Shown here: one piece after another, positions 16,833-22,374 of the stretch
How the letters are laid out: every line of letters begins with the position of its first letter
Position numbering within the stretch: the stretch's first letter is position 1
Assembly (NCBI GenBank): GCA_046727175.1
Contig: JBKPCD010000030.1
Span: 1-22,374, forward strand
Direction: 5' to 3'
DNA length: 22,374 nt
From: JBKPCD01 sp046727175
GTDB taxonomy: Bacteria; Acidobacteriota; Vicinamibacteria; Vicinamibacterales; 2-12-FULL-66-21
Made by a program: the position numbers and the translations under genes
Notes under the pieces: model-generated
What the model was told of the DNA's origin: nothing
The model's database searches: none
What the model saw: only the letters and a program-made list of their open reading frames with translations

Positions 16833-16835
16833 CCC

Positions 16836-16862
16836 GGGCGCGGTCTGAAGACCGCGCCCTGC
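16836..16862 (-). repeat. REP-like hairpin, 11-bp perfect stem
   Basis: GGGCGCGGTCT (16836-16846) pairs perfectly with AGACCGCGCCC (16849-16859), 2-nt loop. Read on minus it follows GCAG, one base off GTAG. Twenty-four bases match the hairpin at 20174-20197 exactly. It lies 3' of exonuclease III's stop codon and 5' of the blaI promoter. Confidence 0.7.
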
Positions 16863-16883
16863 ACCAACACAGGTGACGATCCC

Positions 16884-16915
16884 GCCCAAAGCCCAGAGTC
16901 CCGAGCCCAGAGCCT
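16884..16915. repeat. AGCC word array (spacer copy g)
   Basis: CCCAAAGCCCAGAGTCCCGA and a following GCCCAGAGCC form an array ending just past the stop of exonuclease III. The AAAGCCCAGAG core also occurs on the minus strand at about 11042-11052. Confidence 0.6.
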
Positions 16916-16922
16916 GATCTTC

Positions 16923-17672
16923 TCAGTCATCAAAGTCCGCAATGACAGGCGCGTGATCGCTCGTCCCGACCTCACGCTGGACCACGCAGCTCCGGGCGCG
17001 CTGGAAGAGCGCATGCGTCGCAAGGACGTAATCAAGCCGCCAGCCGATGTTCCGCTGACGCAGGTTCCGCCACGGGGCCCACCACGTGAACAGCTGATCG
17101 TTCTCGGGATCGAGCGCGCGACCGACGTCGACGAACCCGCTCCCGATGATTCGTTCCAGCTGATCGCGTTCCTCGGGAAGCTGGCCGATCGCCTTCGGCT
17201 TGCGCTCCTTCGGATGCACGTCCATGTCGGTTCGCGCGATGTTGAGATCGCCGCAGATGACCAGCGGTTGGGGTTCAGCCGACCCTTCCTTCGCGAAGAG
17301 CTCGAGCGCGGCGAGGAATTGCATCTTTGCTGGAAAATCTTTGCCGCCATTCGGCACGTAGACCGACGCAACCGTGATTCGCGGCAGCCGGACCACGACG
17401 ATCCGGTTTTCGTAATCGAACGGCGGGTGAGAGAACAGCGGCCGCTCCGGGGCGATCTCCATGCTGATGTGGAGTCCCACACCTGAGTAGCCGGTCGTCC
17501 CGTGCCAATAACACCAGTACCCCTGCATCTCGCAAAGTGCGACGGGGATTTGATCCGCTGGCGCCTTGATTTCCTGCAGACACGCGATGTGAGGGCGCTC
17601 GCGATCGATCCATTCCTGTACTTCCGCCTGCCGCTTGCGGATGCCGTTGACGTTCCAGGTTGCGATCTTCAT
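16923..17672 (-). CDS. xth: Exodeoxyribonuclease III / AP endonuclease
   Basis: This cytosolic Mg-dependent enzyme of base-excision repair cuts abasic DNA and removes 3' blocking groups. The 249-residue protein (family 250-270) has every catalytic motif of the Xth subfamily: WNVNGIR (Asn7), CLQEIK (Glu34, metal ligand), YVPNGG (Tyr105), GDLNIA (Asp142, Asn144), WRLDYV (Asp214) and SDHAPV (Asp239, His240). The ATG at 17672 begins MKIATWNVNG, the standard family N-terminus. It is monocistronic by appearance, divergent from the outer-membrane protein gene with about 100 bp between the starts. Assignment is firm. Confidence 0.95.
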   Translation of the reverse strand: MKIATWNVNGIRKRQAEVQEWIDRERPHIACLQEIKAPADQIPVALCEMQGYWCYWHGTTGYSGVGLHISMEIAPERPLFSHPPFDYENRIVVVRLPRITVASVYVPNGGKDFPAKMQFLAALELFAKEGSAEPQPLVICGDLNIARTDMDVHPKERKPKAIGQLPEERDQLERIIGSGFVDVGRALDPENDQLFTWWAPWRNLRQRNIGWRLDYVLATHALFQRARSCVVQREVGTSDHAPVIADFDD

Positions 17673-17759
17673 GCACGTTGCGTTGGATGAGCTCTGCCGC
17701 GGGCACCGGACTTCCCATCATCACGGCACGCGGGGCGCCAGCGGCATAACGCGCATGAC

Positions 17760-17764
17760 GGAGG
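17760..17764 (+). promoter_or_regulatory. Shine-Dalgarno of the outer-membrane protein gene
   Basis: GGAGG lies 8 bases before the ATG at 17773, choosing that start over the in-frame ATG at 17755. It is one of the few clear ribosome binding sites in the window. Confidence 0.7.
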
Positions 17765-17772
17765 ACGCACTG

Positions 17773-18246
17773 ATGAGCTCGAAGAGATTTCTCGCCACTG
17801 CATTATTGCTGACGTTCCCTGTGGTTGCCGACGCGCAGGGCCGTCGAGCTCACCCTCGAAGGCTTCTTCGAATACTACCTGACGCCGCGGACGAGCATCC
17901 GGACCGGCCTCGGCTACTCGAACCCGGAATTCGATCGCGAAGACGAGGATTCGCTGCGATACATCCGCATACCGCTGGATGTCGTTTACAACTGGGAAGG
18001 TGGAAGGTGCACCCGTTCGTAGGAGCGGGCATCGGCGCGTACTTCCTGCAGTTCAAGGACAACGGCAGGAATGTCGGAGACTCGAGGACAAGCTGGGCGA
18101 CGCTGCTGGGCGGCATCGAGTATTTCACGAGCCGCACCGTGTCGATCAAAGGCGAGCTGCGATATCACATCGTCAGCGACATCCTGAACGGGTCGTTTAA
18201 CCCCGACGGGGCCGCCATTACGATCGGTCTGAAGAAGTACTTCTAG
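17773..18246 (+). pseudogene. Outer-membrane beta-barrel protein, disrupted by two compensating frameshifts
   Basis: From the ATG at 17773 a signal peptide (MSSKRFLATALLLTFPVVADAQ) is followed by a frame jump near 17845. The second frame reads ELTLEGFFEYYLTPRTSIRT, then GLGYSN and LRYIRIPLDVVYNWE, typical alternating beta strands. Around 17998-18005 the match returns to the first frame (KVHPFVGAGIGAYFLQFKDN; GGIEYFTSRTVSIKGELRYH) and ends KKYF at the TAG at 18246, with a terminal aromatic as in outer-membrane barrels. The protein would be a small porin-like or OmpW/OmpA-barrel-like protein of about 150 residues, shorter than usual between the signal peptide and first strand, suggesting a deletion there. 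The first frame itself has no stop across the disrupted part, so the altered product could still be translated, with a scrambled middle. Confidence 0.7.
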
Positions 18247-18439
18247 GTCGCGTCATCACGGATGCAAGGGGTCGTCCCGGTGGAACGGGTATGACGTTCT
18301 CGAGCGTGTGGTCCGGATCCGAACAAGACGGACCGCGCGCGTCGAGAATGCCGACAATCGTCCCGTCGTAGGTTTCATAGATGCCGGCCAGGCAGCCGCA
18401 CGGCAGAGACCGACTGGATACGCCTCGCAGAATCCGCAT
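18218..18439 (-). CDS. Small Cys-containing hypothetical protein
   Basis: This 73-residue frame has a composition unlike the shadow frames around it: CGCLAGIYETYDGTIVGILD, then ARGPSCSDPDH. The pattern CGC..YETYDG..V..LDARG..C....H looks like a small metal-binding or zinc-ribbon-like conserved protein; I believe similar short proteins occur in related genomes, but no function is known to me. The start ATG at 18439 has a weak AAGAGA about 7 bases upstream. The last residues overlap the 3' end of the convergent outer-membrane protein gene by 29 bp. Function unknown. Confidence 0.5.
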   Translation of the reverse strand: MRILRGVSSRSLPCGCLAGIYETYDGTIVGILDARGPSCSDPDHTLENVIPVPPGRPLASVMTRPRSTSSDRS

Positions 18440-18606
18440 GGTGTCTCTTAGACAGTGAAACGCTCGCGGGAGTTAAACCGAACAGTGCGCAGGCGACCTC
18501 GCTCTGTTCACCGCGTGTAAATTGTCGTCGATACTTTTTGCGCAGGTCTTCTCGAAGGCCCAAAGCTGAGAGCCATGAGCCCAAGGCCAGAATTCTCGCA
18601 TCAGGG
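18440..18606. other. Spacer with AGCC word array
   Basis: Positions 18556-18587 carry a further AGCC/GGCC word array. GAACAG (18480-18485) and CTGTTC (18504-18509) form a 6-bp inverted repeat around a GC-rich centre; it could be a hairpin or an operator and I could not decide. Confidence 0.35.
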
Positions 18607-19962
18607 CTAATAACGCCGCCGGAGGACAAGCTTGACAGGTGACAGGCCCGGCCTGGCATCAAAAGGGATTTGCTCGGAGGAGTCGAATCGATAGGTCGGG
18701 CCTTCACCGCTGACGCGCTCTGCGAAAAGCCGGTACGATTGCCCGTTGATGGCCGCCAGGATGAATCGCCCGTTCCCGTCGGTCAGCGCGGGTGTCCCCA
18801 GGATGTAGTCGCTGTCGGACGGTCCTTTAAGGTAGACCCGTGCTCCTGTCACGGGAGCGCCATCCGGGCCCAGGACGATTCCCTCGACGGTCGTGTAAGC
18901 AACATGTGACGGAAGTACAAAGTCCGGCAGCTCGACCCGCTGGCCGCCTGTGAGGGCCACGCGCGTCGCGCCCGCGAGCATCTCGACGCCGGGATGGAAA
19001 ACTCTTGGCTGCGGCAGATCTCCGTCGCGATTACGCTCGGTATTGATGGCGACGACGAACGTCCCGGGCGGAACGTGGGTCAACTTGTACTTTCCCTCTC
19101 TGTCGCTCAGAACACGGAGCCGCTCCGGTCCGTACTGCTGATCGAGCCCCGTCGGCACAGTCAGGTCGATCGTAACGCCGGGGAGGGGACGACCCGATGC
19201 GTCGACGATCCGTCCACTGACGTGTCCGTCATAACGCACGACGGCATTGACCTCGGCGCAGCCATTTGGATCGAGCAACTCGACGGCCTTGGGAGAAACC
19301 TCCGCGTAGTACGCCGGTGACAGTTGAACCGCCACCGTGTACGTGCCGGGCGCGATTCCTTCGGCCGAGAAATTCCCTTGCGAGTTGGTCGCGGTGTCGA
19401 TCGCGCTCCCGTTCTTCTCCAGGCGCACGGTCACACCCGGCAGAGGAACGGGATCGCGCGCCCGCTGGCGCGCGAGCGAGCGATCGGCGAGCTTGACGGT
19501 TCCGGTGATCCGACCGGGTGATGCGACACCCGAGGCGAGCGCACGCGCGTACGCGAGATCCTCCGTCGCTTCGGACGCTCGCTTCGTCCTCGAGCAGATT
19601 CCTGTCGTCAGAACACCAGTGCTCTCGTTACCGAATGCGTAGACGATGTACTCGATGCCTTCGGTGAACTGATATCCGCAGTCGCCACCGCCGCTGCCCG
19701 TCTGCACCTCGGCCTCGCCTTTCGACACACCGCGGTATCCTTCGAGCACAGTGAACTTGACGCGCCGCGAGAACGGGAACGCTGTGCCTGCCTTCGTAGG
19801 CGCTCGCGTAATGGCGTCGACTCGCCCGAGGAATACCGCCGAGCCCCTCCAGTACTCCTGACAAGCTGGTCCCGCCTCGATGCAGCTGCACGCCTCGGCA
19901 GCGCGGACGGTCGCGACCAGACAGAGCAGCAAACCAATCAGGATCGTGGGGCGCAAACGCAT
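18607..19962 (-). CDS. Secreted NTR/TIMP-like and carboxypeptidase-regulatory-like domain protein
   Basis: This 451-residue protein carries a signal peptide (1-22, cleavage likely after AEA or before CSC). The mature N-terminus begins CSCIEAGPACQEYWRGSAVF, resembling the Cys-x-Cys start of netrin-like (TIMP/NTR) domains, and further Cys residues (GGGDCGYQF; TGICSRTK) fit that fold to about residue 130. Three carboxypeptidase regulatory-like/Cna-B-like beta-sandwich repeats follow: GRITGTVKLADRSLARQ with LPGVTVRL; GRIVDASGRPLPGVTIDL; and VEGIVLGPDGAPVTGARVYL. Such repeats act in extracellular structural or binding roles. AGGG lies 6 bases before the ATG at 19962. It has no enzyme motif that I recognise. 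The domain assignment is strong for the repeats and moderate for the NTR-like part. Confidence 0.8.
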   Translation of the reverse strand: MRLRPTILIGLLLCLVATVRAAEACSCIEAGPACQEYWRGSAVFLGRVDAITRAPTKAGTAFPFSRRVKFTVLEGYRGVSKGEAEVQTGSGGGDCGYQFTEGIEYIVYAFGNESTGVLTTGICSRTKRASEATEDLAYARALASGVASPGRITGTVKLADRSLARQRARDPVPLPGVTVRLEKNGSAIDTATNSQGNFSAEGIAPGTYTVAVQLSPAYYAEVSPKAVELLDPNGCAEVNAVVRYDGHVSGRIVDASGRPLPGVTIDLTVPTGLDQQYGPERLRVLSDREGKYKLTHVPPGTFVVAINTERNRDGDLPQPRVFHPGVEMLAGATRVALTGGQRVELPDFVLPSHVAYTTVEGIVLGPDGAPVTGARVYLKGPSDSDYILGTPALTDGNGRFILAAINGQSYRLFAERVSGEGPTYRFDSSEQIPFDARPGLSPVKLVLRRRY

Positions 19963-20013
19963 TCGTACCCTATTAGACCCGATCTCGATCAGGTTAGCCG
20001 TTCCACCGGTGGC

Positions 20014-20037
20014 TCGGTAGTTCGGTCGCTCGGTAGC
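20014..20037. repeat. CGGTAGCT octamer array (second copy)
   Basis: TCGGTAGT, TCGGTCGC and TCGGTAGC are three consecutive 8-bp units, the same word family as 12952-12991. Confidence 0.75.
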
Positions 20038-20050
20038 TCGTTCAGGCCGG

Positions 20051-20099
20051 GATTCGGGGTTCGGGATCCGGGGTTCGGGATCCGGGGTTCGGGATTCGC
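20051..20099. repeat. GGTTCGG/GATCCGG heptamer tandem array
   Basis: Seven contiguous 7-bp units alternate between GAT(T/C)CGG-type and GGTTCGG. The reverse complement (CCGAACC) is the circular form of the GAACCCC unit at 4809-4850, so the two arrays belong to one family in opposite orientation. Confidence 0.85.
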
Positions 20100-20171
20100 G
20101 GTTGGCGATTGCGGTTCGTGGATTGCACGGCGGGGATCGTCAGACCACGCCGCACGTGCGTTCGTCGGTTC

Positions 20172-20228
20172 GTAGGGCGCGGTCTTCAGACCGCGCCGGC
20201 GCGGCGGGGCTTGAAAGCCCCGCCCTAC
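20172..20228. repeat. BIME-like inverted pair of GTAG-flanked REP hairpins
   Basis: GTAG (20172-20175) is followed by a 10-bp perfect hairpin (20176-20185 with 20188-20197). Five bases later a second 10-bp perfect hairpin follows (20203-20212 with 20215-20224), then CTAC (20225-20228). The layout GTAG-hairpin-hairpin-CTAC is that of a bacterial interspersed mosaic element. It lies 14 bases past the stop of the permease gene, where it could also act as a transcription barrier. Confidence 0.8.
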
Positions 20229-20242
20229 AACCCACCTCAGAT

Positions 20243-22374
20243 TTACTCTCTCAACGCGGCAACTGGGTTCAGCCGAATGGCACGAACGGCGGGGACGAGG
20301 CTCGCAAGCGATGCGACGGCGAGGAGGATCAACGCGACAATCGTGAACGTCGCCGGGTCGAGTGTGCTGACGCCCCAGACGAACGTTCGCAGCGTACGCG
20401 CGAACGCGGCGGCGCCGGCGACACCAATCGCGACGCCAATCAGTGCGAGCAGCGCGCCCTGCAGCACGACCGACCTCAGAATCAGGCTGCGACTCGCGCC
20501 AAGTGCCATGCGGATGCCGAACTCGCGCGTCCGCTGCGCAACCGAGTACGAGATGAGGCCGTAGATGCCCGCGGCCGCCAGCAGCAATCCGATTCCGGCG
20601 AAGGCGGCGAGCAGCGTCATCTGAAACTGTTGCGTCACCAGTTCCCCCATCTTGACTTCGTCCATTGTCTTGAACGCAGAGAACGGCTGGGCGGGATCGA
20701 GCGCGCGGATCTGCTCGCGAATCGCTCGCGCCATCTCGGGTCCGGTGTTGCTGGTCCTGACCACCCAGCTCATTTGGAAGTACGTGTGCGAGGCGCGGAT
20801 GCCCGCGGGATTCGCCTGCGAGACTGGCACGTACATCAACGCCGGCAGATTGCGCGTGAGCCCCTGCTCGCGAACGTCTTTGGCAATCCCGACGATCTCG
20901 ATTGCACCGTCGCTGTCGAACACGCGAATATGGCGGCCGAGCGCGCTCGTCCCCCTGAAGAATCGCCGTGCAAACGTCTCGTTCACGACGGCGACCGGGG
21001 GAGCGCCCTGACGATCACGTTCGTCGAAGCCGCGGCCCGCGACAATCGTGATCCCCATCGTGCGGAAGTAATCCGTGGTGGCGTACCGCCAATCGGTCAA
21101 GGCACGTTCGAACCGCTCGAGACCATCGAGGGTGTCCACATTCAGGTTGAGTCCCTGAGCGATCGGCACGCCATTGACGACTGCCGCCGATTGCACCCCA
21201 GGGATCCGCCGGATTCGTTCGAGCCCCTGTTCGAAGAAGCGATTCACGCTCTGCGCATCGCCGTATCGGTCGCCTTGCAGTGACATTTGTGCCGTCAACA
21301 CGCCACGAGGATCGAAACCCGGGTCCACTCCGCGCAGCCTGATGAACGTCTGGATCAACAGGCCGGCAGCAACGAGCAGCAGCATGCACGATCCGACTTC
21401 GGACACGACGATCAGCCTTCTCAGCCAGCCAGATCGCCGGCTCGATGTCGTACGCGCCCCGTCTTCCTTGAATGCGTCGAACAGCTGATGTTTCGAAACG
21501 CCGAGCGCAGGCACGAGTCCGAACAGAAGACCGGTGAGAATCGCGAGCCCCAGTGTGACCAGAAGGACGGTTCCGTCAATCGTGACGTCCTGATACACGC
21601 GGAAACCAGGCGGCGTCAGCGCGAGCAGGGCCGGAACGCTCCAGTACGCGATCAGCACCCCAATCGAGGCGCCGGCCATCGAGAGGATCACACTTTCGGT
21701 CAGTAACTGGCGAACGATCCGCCTGCGGCTTGCGCCGAGTGCGGTGCGAACGGCAACTTCCCGAGCGCGACCGGACGCGCGCGCGAGAAGAAGACCCGCT
21801 GTGTTCGCGCACGCAATGAGAAGGAGCATGCCGACGGCTTCGAGCATCATGAGGAGGGCCGGCTTGACGTCGCGTGTCGCGACCGCTTGCAGCGAAGCGA
21901 ACGTGGACGGCGTTTCGCTTCGCATGATCTCTTTCGGGAATTCGCGGCGCATGGCGTCCCAGATGCTGGCGGCCTCGGCGTTGGCTTGATCGAGCGTCAC
22001 CCCCGGCTTCAAACGCGCAGCCACGCGGTAGTTGAACCCGCCACCAGGGCCCGTCGTGCCGGTACGAAGCGGAATGAGCAGGTCGGAGGGCGGCATGGCC
22101 GTGAAGTCCGCCGCCATCACTCCGATGACCGTGTACGTTCGACCGCCGAGGAGAATGGTACGACCAACGGCAGCTGGATTCGATCCAAACAGCCGTGCCC
22201 ACAGCTCATGGCCGAGGATCGCCGCGTCAGGACCGCCGACGACGTCGTGCTCGGCGGTGAATGGCTGGCCGATTGTCGGCTTCACCCCGAAAACCTCGAA
22301 GAACTGCCGAGATACACTGGTCGCCTTCACGAATTCGGCGCCGTCGCCAGTGGCGAGGTTGAATCCGGTTGGAT
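20243..22374 (-). CDS. ADOP-type ABC transporter permease (MacB/FtsX), 5' end cut by window
   Basis: The frame is open to the window edge (residues before the GTG at 22330 read ..FNLATGDGAEF, continuous with the family), so the true start lies outside. About 710 residues are visible: the end of a MacB-type periplasmic core domain (RQFFEVFGVKPTIGQPF; AAILGHELWARLFGSNP), a first FtsX domain (LLIACANTAGLLLARASGRA; EVAVRTALGASRRRIVRQLL), a second periplasmic core domain (FFRTMGITIVAGRGFDERD) and a second FtsX domain (REFGIRMALGASRSLILRSV), ending RLNPVAALRE. The duplicated domain pair, with no ATPase gene adjacent in view, is typical of the acidobacterial duplicated orphan permease family. The substrate is unknown; it may export lipids, peptides or drugs or act in mechanotransmission. 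Eight membrane helices are expected in the complete protein. Confidence 0.92.
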   Translation of the reverse strand, partial: PTGFNLATGDGAEFVKATSVSRQFFEVFGVKPTIGQPFTAEHDVVGGPDAAILGHELWARLFGSNPAAVGRTILLGGRTYTVIGVMAADFTAMPPSDLLIPLRTGTTGPGGGFNYRVAARLKPGVTLDQANAEAASIWDAMRREFPKEIMRSETPSTFASLQAVATRDVKPALLMMLEAVGMLLLIACANTAGLLLARASGRAREVAVRTALGASRRRIVRQLLTESVILSMAGASIGVLIAYWSVPALLALTPPGFRVYQDVTIDGTVLLVTLGLAILTGLLFGLVPALGVSKHQLFDAFKEDGARTTSSRRSGWLRRLIVVSEVGSCMLLLVAAGLLIQTFIRLRGVDPGFDPRGVLTAQMSLQGDRYGDAQSVNRFFEQGLERIRRIPGVQSAAVVNGVPIAQGLNLNVDTLDGLERFERALTDWRYATTDYFRTMGITIVAGRGFDERDRQGAPPVAVVNETFARRFFRGTSALGRHIRVFDSDGAIEIVGIAKDVREQGLTRNLPALMYVPVSQANPAGIRASHTYFQMSWVVRTSNTGPEMARAIREQIRALDPAQPFSAFKTMDEVKMGELVTQQFQMTLLAAFAGIGLLLAAAGIYGLISYSVAQRTREFGIRMALGASRSLILRSVVLQGALLALIGVAIGVAGAAAFARTLRTFVWGVSTLDPATFTIVALILLAVASLASLVPAVRAIRLNPVAALRE

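Larger units (their letters stand above)
19963..20242. other. 280-bp repeat-filled spacer
   Basis: No gene is visible. The spacer is built almost entirely from repeats: CGGTAGCT octamers (20014-20037), the inverted GAACCCC heptamer family (20051-20099), a GATTGC run (20105-20124) and a pair of GTAG-flanked hairpins (20172-20228). Any promoter for the minus-strand gene starting at 19962 would lie near 19970-20010, but I see only a TCTAAT hexamer there. Confidence 0.7.

Noticed and set aside
18480..18509. GAACAG-N18-CTGTTC inverted repeat as a LexA-type operator
   Set aside because: Arm spacing does not match known LexA boxes, and the centre is GC-rich; a weak hairpin is as likely.
20243..22330. 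GTG at 22330 as the permease start
   Set aside because: The frame stays open and family-like upstream to the window edge, so this is an internal valine codon.

Overview
The window is high-GC chromosomal DNA, most likely from a soil-type Acidobacteriota lineage (Vicinamibacteria-like). This rests on gene content only: a duplicated-domain MacB/FtsX permease of the 'ADOP' type, BlaI plus an M56 metallopeptidase fused to TPR and TonB domains, secreted carboxypeptidase-regulatory-like proteins, an alpha-2-macroglobulin/PBP1C pair, and weak or absent Shine-Dalgarno sites. No rRNA or tRNA gene, CRISPR array or replication origin was recognised.

Layout. (1) 1-2150 is decayed accessory DNA: a GNAT acetyltransferase gene broken by one frameshift (minus), an IS91-family transposase remnant with at least four lesions (plus), and the N-terminal stub of a DinB-like gene (minus) whose body ends where the IS91 remnant begins. 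(2) 2331-10886 carries pbpC (penicillin-binding protein 1C) preceded by a 2009-residue thioester alpha-2-macroglobulin, both minus, a classic periplasmic defence/repair pair. (3) 11101-14302 holds an HTH-RDD membrane protein (minus), and on plus a cysteine-cluster FliB/YkgJ-like protein followed by peptidase T. (4) 14335-16724 is a translationally coupled blaI-blaR1-like operon (minus) with a recognisable promoter and overlapping operator. (5) 16923-17672 is exonuclease III (minus). (6) 17773-18439 has an outer-membrane beta-barrel gene with two compensating frameshifts (plus) and a small Cys-containing hypothetical gene (minus). (7) 18607-22374 has a secreted NTR-like/carboxypeptidase-regulatory protein and the 3' part of an ADOP-type permease (both minus, the latter cut by the window edge).

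The most unusual content lies between the genes. Nearly every spacer from 2.1 to 20.3 kb carries arrays of degenerate 7- or 8-bp words in a few families (AGCCnnn, GAACCCC, CGGTAGCT, GATTGCY). Several also carry REP-like hairpins flanked by a GTAG-type tetranucleotide, twice as inverted pairs resembling BIMEs. One such hairpin sits in the presumed blaI leader, immediately before the start codon. No RAYT transposase gene is visible here.

Functionally, the intact genes are dominated by envelope roles (peptidoglycan synthesis, periplasmic protease trapping, envelope sensing, export) plus DNA repair and peptide degradation. Single-base lesions at three loci mean that true pseudogenes and assembly errors cannot be separated from this sequence alone.
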